Assembly: GCA_964610765.1 (NCBI GenBank) | Contig: CAZSWS010000022.1 | Span: 1 to 35,216 of the forward strand | DNA length: 35,216 nt | DNA from: CAZSWS01 sp964610765 | GTDB taxonomy: Bacteria; Bacteroidota; Bacteroidia; Bacteroidales; Tannerellaceae | Direction of reading: 5' to 3' | Shown: positions 25,861 to 33,646 of the stretch, piece after piece | Position numbering within the stretch: the stretch's first letter is position 1 | How the letters are laid out: each line of letters starts with the position of its first letter | Notes under the pieces: generated by a model | Databases searched by the model: none | Seen by the model: the letters and a program-made list of their open reading frames with translations, nothing else | What the model was told of the DNA's origin: nothing | Translations under genes and position numbers: made by a program

Positions 25861-27564
25861 TTATCTGGACATGCATGTAGGAAAGGCATTACCTTCTCCT
25901 TGTTTTAGTCTGCTTAATTTAGCTTCTTGAGGTTTTCGGGTTTTAACATCGTAAGCAATGATAGCTTCATTTTGATAAGTATACGCTCCACTGAGAGGCA
26001 CAAATAATATACCCTTTGAATCTATGCCCATATAACCGTTAATGGCTGTTGCTCTTGAATCGTCCTTCACATCAGCAAATAGATCCACCTTTTTAGAAGT
26101 ATAGTTATATGTATATATTTCAGAGCTAGGCGACCATGCGCTGGCTCCTGCTACTGAGAAGATTAGTTCGTCACTCACCGTTGAAATCGCTGTTCGGGCA
26201 TTCGCCATTCCACCTCCCTTGAAGGAAATGCTTTTGTCTTTGTAAATCATGTATTCTTTAGACTCTACGGTCCATGTTTTAGGATTGATAGTAGCTATAA
26301 ACGCTTGGTCAGAAGTTGTTTTCCCATTGACTAAAGCATAGATGTTATTGTCACGCCCTTTTACAATATCGACCACCTGTCCGGCTGCTAATTCAATTGT
26401 CTTCTCAACTTTATCTGTTGCATGACTGATGACTTGGATTTTAGGACCACAAGCAACCAGTGTATGTGTGTCATTAGTCAGCATACGTGCCCAAGCCGGA
26501 CCTTCTGTTCCTAGTTTTCCGGATGTACCTTCAATAGTAGATTCGGCCATCTTTTTTTCTTTCAAGTCAAGCACCTTTACGCTAGATGTATTCCCGGTAA
26601 AAATACTATTGCTTCCAATATAGGCTTTGTCTTCATTGGCGATAGCCAGGTTGTAGATTGTTCCAAGATCAGTCGAAGTGAATCCGGTAGCGGTTATAGC
26701 GGCTATCTTTTTCATGGTTTGGGCATCAGCGATGACAATCTGTGCTCTTTTGTCAGAGTAAGAAATGCTTGGTGACAGAATGTACGCTTTGTTGTTGAAA
26801 ATTAAGAAATCATTGATGCCTGAGTCTCCTAATTTTTCTCCCGGGTTGATGGTTTCGTAGATATTATCTTTTTCTTCTATCCCCTCTTCGCTGATAAAAG
26901 AGAGACCGGTATAGGAGGTGCCAAAAATATAGGTTCCGTTTTTATAAGGACCTACTAATTCGGCGTCTTTCATTACCGAAACGTGATCTGGATTAACTAA
27001 AGCTACGCTGAGAGTACCTGAAAGTCCTAAGTTATACTCAAGTGTTGCTCCATTTGCATCCTGTATAGTATCACCATTGATAATCCAATAATAAGTAACA
27101 CCTTCTGACTTTTCTGACTCAACCTTAAAGGTGAGTTCAGATGTTGCTGTAACATGAATGTCTTCCGATATGTCTTTTCCGTCACATAATAACTTAGCAA
27201 TAACAGGAATAGGGTGTGCAACTTTGATAACACCTACTTCTTTGGGAGTGGATACATCATCTATGTTTGTGACAATAACGCTTAGTTTATATTCTCCGGT
27301 TTCGTTGGGAGTGAAAACAAACTTTTCAGCAGTGCTTGCTTCTTTTTCATCAATCAGCCAGCTGTAAGTCACATTCATTGCTTCTTTTAAATTTAGATAG
27401 AAAGTAATGGATTCTCCAAGTTCAATATGGAGGGGATTTTCTTCAGAAGAGCCTTGTATCACTACATCAGCAATCTCTGGGGCAGGCATCGGGGTCTTGT
27501 CTTTGTCGGAACAAGCATAAAAAGCGCCGATAAGTACGCATACAAAAAGTAATTTTTTAGTCAT
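25861..27564 (-). CDS. Ig/PKD plus DUF5074-like propeller surface lipoprotein
   Basis: This is a 567-residue lipoprotein (AFYAC, Cys18, then SDKDKTP). Two Ig/PKD-like domains at about 27-112 and 115-205 (VTYSWLIDEKEAS, VTYYWIINGDTIQ) echo those of the plus-arm PKD protein. Residues about 207-567 are a beta-propeller (GTYIFGTSYTGLSFISEEG, QIVIADAQTMKKIAAI, SSVKVLDLKEKKM, KIQVISHATDKVEKTIE, IIAYDVKTRKPQE), DUF5074/YncE-like. It is the third propeller of the locus. I chose the ATG at 27564 (MTKKLLFVCVLIG) rather than 27603 because it gives a proper signal. It is the first gene after the minus-strand riboswitch, so it is probably induced when cobalamin is scarce. Confidence 0.85.
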   Translation of the reverse strand: MTKKLLFVCVLIGAFYACSDKDKTPMPAPEIADVVIQGSSEENPLHIELGESITFYLNLKEAMNVTYSWLIDEKEASTAEKFVFTPNETGEYKLSVIVTNIDDVSTPKEVGVIKVAHPIPVIAKLLCDGKDISEDIHVTATSELTFKVESEKSEGVTYYWIINGDTIQDANGATLEYNLGLSGTLSVALVNPDHVSVMKDAELVGPYKNGTYIFGTSYTGLSFISEEGIEEKDNIYETINPGEKLGDSGINDFLIFNNKAYILSPSISYSDKRAQIVIADAQTMKKIAAITATGFTSTDLGTIYNLAIANEDKAYIGSNSIFTGNTSSVKVLDLKEKKMAESTIEGTSGKLGTEGPAWARMLTNDTHTLVACGPKIQVISHATDKVEKTIELAAGQVVDIVKGRDNNIYALVNGKTTSDQAFIATINPKTWTVESKEYMIYKDKSISFKGGGMANARTAISTVSDELIFSVAGASAWSPSSEIYTYNYTSKKVDLFADVKDDSRATAINGYMGIDSKGILFVPLSGAYTYQNEAIIAYDVKTRKPQEAKLSRLKQGEGNAFPTCMSR

Positions 27565-27751
27565 GTTTTTAATTTTAAATATGTAATTAATAAAAGTCAT
27601 CACATAATTTAGAACTAAACAACATGTGTGTCACAAGGAAGGAAAGAAGAACATCTTACTGCTGTAAGATTGTAAATGAATCTGGCTCTTAATCCATGAA
27701 AGCATTTGATCTACCCTCTGTAAAACCGCAGGTTGTAAAATCTAAATGCTA
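27565..27751 (-). promoter_or_regulatory. Leader between minus-strand riboswitch and its first gene
   Basis: Reading the minus-strand RNA, a hairpin TCTTAC-AGCA-GTAAGA lies at 27669-27654. Its CTTACAGCAG (27668-27659) is exactly complementary to the riboswitch core CTGCTGTAAG (27858-27849). This is a candidate expression platform. Confidence 0.45.
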
Positions 27752-27914
27752 AAGCAGGTCTTCTGACTCGTTCTCAACCTAATCTCCTTCCCGGATAAGC
27801 TATTCCAGTGGACTTTTTGACTAGGTTGTCTATCTTTTGATAGTAGAACTTACAGCAGCGGTAACTGTTGCCGATTTTCACGACATTCCCTTTATGCTTT
27901 TGTAAGGCAAAACT
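27752..27914 (-). promoter_or_regulatory. Cobalamin riboswitch, minus arm
   Basis: On the minus strand the conserved pieces appear in order: TTTTGCC (about 27912), AAAGGGAATGTCGTGAAAATCGG (27893-27871), CAACAGTTACCGCTGCTGTAAG (27870-27849), GGGAAGGAGATT (27796-27785) and GAGTCAGAAGACCTGC (27769-27754). It is about 160 bases long, typical of Bacteroidota cobalamin riboswitches, and more compact than the one on the plus arm. It leads into the two minus-strand lipoprotein genes. Confidence 0.93.
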
Positions 27915-27923
27915 TTAGCACGA

Positions 27924-27931
27924 CAAATATA
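27924..27931 (-). promoter_or_regulatory. -7 element of the minus-strand cobalamin operon
   Basis: The minus strand reads TATATTTG just before the riboswitch. It overlaps the first of two 11-base direct repeats, TATACGTCATT (27928-27938 and 27974-27984 on the plus strand). A clear -33 element is not seen. Confidence 0.55.
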
Positions 27932-28071
27932 CGTCATTTTTTTATGTTCCTTTTCCTTTTTTCTAAAAACGAGTATACGTCATTAAATTTAACATTAGTT
28001 GTACAGCTCTGTGATAATTGAGGTTTTTATACTCTAGAACTTTGTTGGATGTATAATAACTCGGAATTGTC

Positions 28072-28079
28072 TATTTTTG
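28072..28079 (+). promoter_or_regulatory. -7 element for ybaK
   Basis: TATTTTTG fits TAnnTTTG; a TTG at 28045-28047 is the nearest -33 candidate with a rather long 24-base spacer. Confidence 0.45.
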
Positions 28080-28099
28080 CACGGAACTTTTAGCTATAA

Positions 28100-28594
28100 A
28101 TGATGAAAAATACTCAGAAAACAAATGCTTCGCGCATTTTAGATAGTGCAGGAATAGATTATGCCTTGATTCCTTATGAAGTAGATGAAGACGACTTGAG
28201 TGCTGTTCATGTGGCAGAGATGCTGCACGAGGATTTATCGAAACTATTTAAGACCCTGGTGCTGATAGGAAATAAAACGGGTTATTTTGTTTGCATGATT
28301 GCTGCTGATTCAGAACTGGATTTAAAGAAGGCTGCTAAGATTTCCGGAAATAAGAAAAGCGATTTAATACCCATGAAAGACTTACTTCCACTTACGGGGT
28401 ATGTTCGCGGCGGATGTACACCCATAGGGATGAAAAAAGATTACCCGGTCTATATTGATGGAGGAATATTAATGGCTGACGAAGTGTATATTAGTGCAGG
28501 CCGACGAGGTTTGCAAATCCGTATTTCGCCTACAGACCTGATTAGACAGACGCAAGCGGTTGTTGCTGACTTGGTAATTTCCAATGAAAATTAA
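28100..28594 (+). CDS. ybaK: YbaK/EbsC-family aminoacyl-tRNA deacylase
   Basis: This 164-residue protein is of the YbaK type, which hydrolyses Cys-tRNA(Pro) formed in error by prolyl-tRNA synthetase. Family features visible are the start with A-x-R-x-L-D-S-A-G-I-x-Y, the LFKTLVLIG strand with Lys51, the ELDLKKAAKISGNKKSDLIP helix, and the GYVRGGCTPIGMKK motif that lines the active site. It ends with the AGRRGLQIRISPTDL element. Length is normal for YbaK and shorter than ProX fusions. Two adjacent ATG codons (28100, 28103) are equally possible starts. It is a lone gene, transcribed divergently from the minus-strand cobalamin operon. Confidence 0.92.
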   Translation: MMKNTQKTNASRILDSAGIDYALIPYEVDEDDLSAVHVAEMLHEDLSKLFKTLVLIGNKTGYFVCMIAADSELDLKKAAKISGNKKSDLIPMKDLLPLTGYVRGGCTPIGMKKDYPVYIDGGILMADEVYISAGRRGLQIRISPTDLIRQTQAVVADLVISNEN

Positions 28595-28645
28595 GAATAT
28601 CACCTCTGTTATTTTGTTAAATAAAACTAAGCCCAAACTTGGTGT

Positions 28646-28680
28646 GAATCAATAAACTGCTTGATTCTTAGCTTGTTTTT
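28646..28680 (+). terminator. Probable terminator after ybaK
   Basis: A perfect 7-bp stem, GAATCAA with TTGATTC, has an 8-base loop, and a T5 run lies about 8 bases downstream. CTAA further upstream can pair with TTAG to lengthen the stem. Confidence 0.45.
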
Positions 28681-28708
28681 ACTCGATTAAGAAATAAAAA
28701 CAACGTTA

Positions 28709-28762
28709 ATATAATAAAAAGGCTTATTATATGGGTGCATATAATAAGTATGCTTACTATAT
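28709..28762 (+). promoter_or_regulatory. Tandem palindromic operators, likely MarR binding sites
   Basis: Site 1 (28709-28732) is ATATAATAAA-N4-CTTATTATAT. Site 2 (28739-28762) is ATATAATAAG-N4-CTTACTATAT. The centres are 30 bp apart, about three helical turns. Site 2 overlaps the -7 element of the marR promoter and the pair spans the -33 region, ideal for repression of the efflux operon by its own first gene. Confidence 0.7.
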
Positions 28763-28765
28763 TTG
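28758..28765 (+). promoter_or_regulatory. -7 element of the marR-efflux operon
   Basis: TATATTTG fits TAnnTTTG and lies 32 bases before the marR ATG. It overlaps the right arm of operator site 2. Confidence 0.65.
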
Positions 28766-28796
28766 TACCTGTTTTATAACATATAATTAATAGAGT

Positions 28797-29267
28797 ATGA
28801 CGCATAATCCACCTTTTAAAGAGGACATAAATAAAAACAATATCAGTTTTTATATTTGGCGTTTAACCAAAATATGGGAGCGTGCCAAACAAAGTGTATT
28901 GACTGAGTTTGGATTGACTCCTCCTCAGTTGGAGGTGTTAGGTGCTATCAGAAAAATGTCTTTAAACAACCATGATGTACGACAAATAGATATTGCGCAA
29001 GCACTATCAACGGACCCCATGACGGTTTCAAGTATTCTCCGTAATTTGGAACGCAAGTCGTATGTGAAACGGAACAAAAGAGATATTGACACCCGTGCAC
29101 TTTTCATTACAATTACTCCATCCGGAGTTGAATTACTTGAACGAGCAGAAGCAAAATCGCAGGAACTTCAAGATAAACTGTTTGCAGACATGGACTTTGA
29201 GCTCCTGACAGGTGTTTTGAGAAATTTCATTGAGCGGTTTGATGAATTAATGGATAAACAGAGTTAA
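28797..29267 (+). CDS. MarR-family transcriptional regulator
   Basis: This 156-residue winged-helix protein has a DNA-recognition helix region around ALSTDPMTVSSILRNLERKSYVKRNKR, followed by the wing DIDTRALFITITPSGVELL. Helices at both ends (IWRLTKIWERAKQSV and LLTGVLRNFIERFDEL) are typical of the dimerisation domain of MarR proteins. Such proteins usually repress neighbouring efflux genes and release DNA on binding small phenolic or other ligands. The gene is first in a cluster with an RND pump, and two large palindromes overlap its promoter, so I infer autoregulation plus control of the pump. The effector is not predictable from sequence. Confidence 0.93.
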   Translation: MTHNPPFKEDINKNNISFYIWRLTKIWERAKQSVLTEFGLTPPQLEVLGAIRKMSLNNHDVRQIDIAQALSTDPMTVSSILRNLERKSYVKRNKRDIDTRALFITITPSGVELLERAEAKSQELQDKLFADMDFELLTGVLRNFIERFDELMDKQS

Positions 29268-29308
29268 AACAATAAATAGGATTATTTAAAATATTAAGAA
29301 AATAGGTT

Positions 29309-30415
29309 ATGAATTCAAGATTAATTAGGTTTAGTATCGGGATTGTAGGCTTGTTATTGCTCTTTTCTTGTGGAGGAAAGCAAGGAACTCGAGAAGCTGT
29401 TGTAGAGAAGTACCCGACCATGGTAGTTGACTACCAAAATGCACATTTGGAAACTGTTTTTCCGGTGACTATCAAAGGGTTTGAAGATGTGGAAATCAGA
29501 CCTCGTATTGATGGTATGATTGACGCTATGTATGTAGATGAAGGTTCGGTTGTAAAAGCCGGACAGGCTCTGTTTAAAATCAACTCACCAAGTGCCATTC
29601 AAGGATTGGCTACGGCTAGAGCAATGGTTTCCAGCGCAGAAGCAGCTTTGAATACAGCCGAGGTTAATGTGAATAGAATAACTCCGCTAGTTGAAAAGGG
29701 TATTGTGAGTGATGTGCAATTACAAACGGCTGAAAACTCTTATCGATCGGCTCTAGAAGCATTAAACCAAGCAAAAGCTACTTTAGCTAATGCTATAGAG
29801 GTGGATAAATGGACAAGAGTGTTAAGCCCAATTGATGGAATCGTAGGGACTATTCCCTTCCGAAAAGGAAGCTTGGTGAGCCCTTCATTGGCATTGACTA
29901 CTATCGCAAATACCAGCAAAGTGTATGCTTATTTTTCTATCAATGAGAAGCTACTACTTGATTGGTTAAACTCACTACCGGGTGCGACACAAAAAGAAAA
30001 AATAGCCAATTTACCTCCCATCACTTTGTTAATGGCCGATGGTACAGAGTATCCTGAAAAAGGTAAAATAGAAACTATCTCAGGAGTTGTAAATGTATCA
30101 ACCGGTTCTGCCAACTTACGTGTTGAATTCCCTAACAAGGAAGGTCTGTTACGTAGTGGATCCAGTGGGAAAATATTGATTCAACAAGAAGTTGAAAATG
30201 TCTTTGTTATACCGCAAGTAGCAACTTTTTCTATTCAAGATAAGGTGTTGGTATATAAAGTTCAAGGAGATTCAGTGATGCAAAAAACCATTGATGCAGC
30301 TCCGATGCCTGATGGAAAAAACTATGCCGTAACCGGTGGGTTAGAAAAAGGAGATAAAATCGTCTCTGATGGCGTGATTAAGCTTTCAAGTGGGATGAAA
30401 ATAGCAACAGACTAA
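29309..30415 (+). CDS. RND efflux periplasmic adaptor lipoprotein
   Basis: This is a 368-residue membrane-fusion protein of the AcrA/MexA type. A lipobox LLFSC (Cys21) is followed by neutral/basic GGKQG, so it is predicted to stay periplasmic. The lipoyl half-domains (VEIRPRIDGMIDAMYVDEGSVVKAGQALFKI and WTRVLSPIDGIVGTIPFRKGSLV) flank an alpha-helical hairpin with Ala-rich heptads (ARAMVSSAEAALNTAEVNV, LNQAKATLANAI). A beta-barrel and membrane-proximal domain (about 200-368) complete it. It links the inner-membrane pump to the outer-membrane channel. It follows marR by 41 bases and precedes the pump by 42. Confidence 0.93.
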   Translation: MNSRLIRFSIGIVGLLLLFSCGGKQGTREAVVEKYPTMVVDYQNAHLETVFPVTIKGFEDVEIRPRIDGMIDAMYVDEGSVVKAGQALFKINSPSAIQGLATARAMVSSAEAALNTAEVNVNRITPLVEKGIVSDVQLQTAENSYRSALEALNQAKATLANAIEVDKWTRVLSPIDGIVGTIPFRKGSLVSPSLALTTIANTSKVYAYFSINEKLLLDWLNSLPGATQKEKIANLPPITLLMADGTEYPEKGKIETISGVVNVSTGSANLRVEFPNKEGLLRSGSSGKILIQQEVENVFVIPQVATFSIQDKVLVYKVQGDSVMQKTIDAAPMPDGKNYAVTGGLEKGDKIVSDGVIKLSSGMKIATD

Positions 30416-30457
30416 GCTTTTGCCTGTTTATGTTGAATTAAACTAAAAAAGAAGATT

Positions 30458-33400
30458 ATGTTAAAAACATTTATAGAAAGACCGGTACTATCAACAGTTA
30501 TCTCAATTTTGATTGTTGTATTAGGTATCGTAGGTCTTTTCACTCTCCCTGTTGAACAATATCCGGATATTGCCCCGCCTACAGTTTCTGTTTCAGCGAT
30601 GTATGCCGGAGCGGATGCCGGTGCTGTGATGAACAGTGTGGTTATTCCACTTGAGGAAGCAATTAATGGAGTTGAGGGAATGACCTATATGACCTCGAAT
30701 GCTTCCAATACAGGGATGGCATTTATTACTGTTTATTTTGAAAAAGGGGTTAATCCGGATATTGCCGCCGTAAACGTACAGAACTTGGTAGCTACGGCTA
30801 CTCCGTTGTTGCCGGCTGAGGTTACACGGACAGGGGTTACGGTTCAGAAACGTCAGTCTAGTACGATTCTGATGATATCGATGACTTCTGAAAACCCTGA
30901 CTACGACGGACAGTTTTTACAGAACTTTGCGAACATCAACCTGGTTCCTCAGATTAAGCGTGTATATGGGGTGGGAGATGCTTCAGCGATGGGAGCAAAA
31001 GACTATTCAATGCGTATCTGGTTGAAGCCCGACGTGATGAGCTCTTATAAGCTTACGCCGGCTGAAGTATATGCAGCTATTAGTGACCAGAATATTGAAG
31101 CAGCTCCGGGTGAACTGGGAGCTAACTCAGGACGCCAATCTTTCCAGTATTCCTTGAAATATACCGGTCGTTTAAAATCGGTAGAAGAGTTTGAGAGCAT
31201 AATTATTCGCTCTCAAGAAGGACAAGTTCTTCGCTTGAAGGATGTGGCCGATGTAGAGCTAGGTTCTTTGAACTATACGGTTTCTACCTTTATGGATGGA
31301 ACTGAATCAATTGGTATCGGTATCAATCAAACAGCAGGTTCAAATGCTCAAGAAGTAATTAACAACGTAAAAGCGGTTGTTGAAGAAGCTTCTAAAACAT
31401 TCCCTCCGGGAGTGAAAGTAACCTACTTGATGGACGCTAGTGAATTCTTGAATGAGTCTATCAGTAAGGTGGTGAAGACACTGCTTGAAGCACTGCTGCT
31501 GGTGTTCTTGGTTGTATTTGTGTTCTTACAAGACTTTAGATCAACATTTATTCCGGCAGTGGCAGTTCCGGTATCTATTATTGGTACGTTCTTCTTCTTG
31601 CAGTTGTTCGGATTCTCTATCAACTTGCTTACGCTGTTTGCCTTAGTACTGGCTATTGGGATTGTGGTCGACGACGCCATTATTGTGGTCGAGGCGGTGC
31701 ATGCCCAGATGGATGCCGGCGAGAAAGATCCGAAACAGGCTGCGCTCAATGCGATGAAGGAAATTGCTCCTGCTATTGTAGCTATTACGCTGGTGATGTC
31801 TTTCGTTTTCGTCCCGGTTAGTTTCATTGGCGGTACGGCCGGTATATTCTATAAACAGTTTGGATTGACACTGGCGGTTGCTATTCTTATTTCTGCGGTT
31901 AACGCCTTGACGTTAAGTCCTGCACTTTGCGCGTTGTTGCTCAAACCGAAAGAAGACGATGGTACAGAAAAGAAGAAAAATTTTGGACAACGTTTCTTCT
32001 ACATGTTCAACACCATGTTTAGCTATGCTACTGTAAAATATAAAAATTCACTACATTTCTTGGGTAAACGTGGACATCGCTGGATAACAGTTTCGATCAT
32101 AGGTTTAGCTATTCTTCTGTTTGCCTTTTTGATGAAAATGACTCCAACCGGATTCGTTCCGCAAGAGGATAGTGGGGCTATCATGGGATTCGTCACGATG
32201 CCTCCGGGCTCATCGTTAGAGCGTACAGAAGAAGTAGTACAAGCGGTATATGATATTGTAGAGCAAGAAATACCTAGTGTGGCTCACAAAATGACTATTT
32301 CCGGTGTGAACTTTATGGGTGGTGGTATCATTAGTAGCTCGTATGCTACCGTGATGATTAAGCTTGACCCATGGAAAGATCGGGATGTAACAGCTAATGA
32401 GGTGGCGGCTATGCTTACAGAGAAGACTAGTCATATACAAAATGCTACGTTTATGTTCTTTGGTACACCTACTCTTCAAGGGTTTGGTATATCCAGTGGG
32501 GTTGAGATGCAGTTGCAAGACCGTATGGGTGGAGATATCAATGATTTTTATGCTATTGCACAAGATTTTATCGGTAAGGTAAATCAACGCGATGAAATAT
32601 TGATGGGTATGAGTACTTTTAACCCAACTTTCCCACAAAAGATGGTGGAAGCAAATATACCTAAGATTAAAGAATCTGGTTTGACCTTGTCATCTGTGAT
32701 GCAGACTCTACAAATGTATATAGGTAGTTTTTATACTTCAAACTTCAACTTGTACGGAAAGCAGTTCCGTATTATGATGCAGGCTTCACCTGAATATCGT
32801 GAAACGGAAGATGACCTGAACGGTATCTACCTGCAAACAGCTTCCGGCGAGATGGCACCTATTACAGAGTTTATCACGATTACCGACATTACAGGTCCTC
32901 AGTTATTGACTCGTTTTAATATGTTCTCCTCAATGGACGTAACCATTATACCTAATATGATGGATGGATATAGTTCGGGAGATGCTATTAAGGTAGTTGA
33001 AGAAATTGCTGCCGAAACACTTCCGTTAGGATATGGATATGAGTATTCCGGTTTGACACGTGAAGAGGCCGGTAGTGGACAACAAACGATTATCATTTTT
33101 GCTTTATGTTTGATTTTCGTTTACCTACTGCTTGCCGGACTGTATGAAAGCTATATCTTACCTCTTTCTGTTATTTTCTCTTTACCGGTTGGTTTGTTAG
33201 GTGTATTCATCTTTATCTGGATGTTTGGTATCAGCCGAGGAATTGTGAATAATATCTATGTACAGATATCTATGATTATGTTGATAGGACTGTTGGCTAA
33301 GAATGCCATTCTGATTGTGGAATATGCAATTCAGCGTAGACAACAAGGAATGAGTGTGGTTGAAGCAGCAGTTAATGGTGCTGTAGCCCGTCTTCGCCCG

Positions 33401-33646
33401 ATTTTAATGACTTCGTTTGCATTTATCTTTGGCTTGCTTCCGTTGGCTTTATCCAGTGGTGCAGGTGCTGTAGGTAACCAGTCTATTGGTATTAGTGCGA
33501 TTGGAGGGATGTTTATTGGAACTATGATTGGTATTCTGGTGATACCTTCACTGTACATCATCTTCCAAACCATCCAAGACCGATTCAGTTCATCCGGTTT
33601 CATTAACACAAACGATGAATTCATAAAAAGTAAAACTAAAAAGTGA
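30458..33646 (+). CDS. RND-family multidrug efflux inner-membrane pump (HAE1/AcrB type)
   Basis: This 1062-residue proton-driven transporter has the full RND plan: TM1 at residues 11-30, a first porter loop (about 31-340), TM2-7, a second porter loop, and TM8-12. Conserved proton-relay residues are visible: two Asp in TM4 (GIVVDDAIIVVE, Asp405/Asp406) and the Lys of TM10 (IGLLAKNAILIVE). The N-terminal start MLKTFIERPVLSTVISILIVVLGIVG is typical of HAE1 pumps. It exports amphiphilic compounds (drugs, bile salts or similar) through the adaptor and outer-membrane factor encoded on either side. The exact substrate is not predictable. The outer-membrane gene starts at its stop codon, indicating translational coupling. 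Confidence 0.96.
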   Translation: MLKTFIERPVLSTVISILIVVLGIVGLFTLPVEQYPDIAPPTVSVSAMYAGADAGAVMNSVVIPLEEAINGVEGMTYMTSNASNTGMAFITVYFEKGVNPDIAAVNVQNLVATATPLLPAEVTRTGVTVQKRQSSTILMISMTSENPDYDGQFLQNFANINLVPQIKRVYGVGDASAMGAKDYSMRIWLKPDVMSSYKLTPAEVYAAISDQNIEAAPGELGANSGRQSFQYSLKYTGRLKSVEEFESIIIRSQEGQVLRLKDVADVELGSLNYTVSTFMDGTESIGIGINQTAGSNAQEVINNVKAVVEEASKTFPPGVKVTYLMDASEFLNESISKVVKTLLEALLLVFLVVFVFLQDFRSTFIPAVAVPVSIIGTFFFLQLFGFSINLLTLFALVLAIGIVVDDAIIVVEAVHAQMDAGEKDPKQAALNAMKEIAPAIVAITLVMSFVFVPVSFIGGTAGIFYKQFGLTLAVAILISAVNALTLSPALCALLLKPKEDDGTEKKKNFGQRFFYMFNTMFSYATVKYKNSLHFLGKRGHRWITVSIIGLAILLFAFLMKMTPTGFVPQEDSGAIMGFVTMPPGSSLERTEEVVQAVYDIVEQEIPSVAHKMTISGVNFMGGGIISSSYATVMIKLDPWKDRDVTANEVAAMLTEKTSHIQNATFMFFGTPTLQGFGISSGVEMQLQDRMGGDINDFYAIAQDFIGKVNQRDEILMGMSTFNPTFPQKMVEANIPKIKESGLTLSSVMQTLQMYIGSFYTSNFNLYGKQFRIMMQASPEYRETEDDLNGIYLQTASGEMAPITEFITITDITGPQLLTRFNMFSSMDVTIIPNMMDGYSSGDAIKVVEEIAAETLPLGYGYEYSGLTREEAGSGQQTIIIFALCLIFVYLLLAGLYESYILPLSVIFSLPVGLLGVFIFIWMFGISRGIVNNIYVQISMIMLIGLLAKNAILIVEYAIQRRQQGMSVVEAAVNGAVARLRPILMTSFAFIFGLLPLALSSGAGAVGNQSIGISAIGGMFIGTMIGILVIPSLYIIFQTIQDRFSSSGFINTNDEFIKSKTKK

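Noticed and set aside
25820..25876. Longer start of the minus-strand LRR lipoprotein
   Set aside because: The extra 19 residues overlap the upstream gene and lack signal-peptide character; MKKQITY at 25819 is a proper start.
27660..27733. 24-codon frame in the minus-arm leader (MLSWIKSQ...)
   Set aside because: It is short, unlike the plus-arm leader frame apart from a few bases, and better explained as leader RNA structure.
31423..31827. 134-codon minus-strand frame inside the RND pump gene
   Set aside because: It mirrors the pump's hydrophobic coding sequence, and there is no promoter or family resemblance.
32216..32638. 140-codon minus-strand frame inside the RND pump gene
   Set aside because: Antisense shadow with no recognisable domain.
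33643..33645. GTG start for the outer-membrane efflux gene
   Set aside because: The ATG directly after it overlaps the pump stop as TGATG, a normal coupling arrangement, and gives a better signal peptide.
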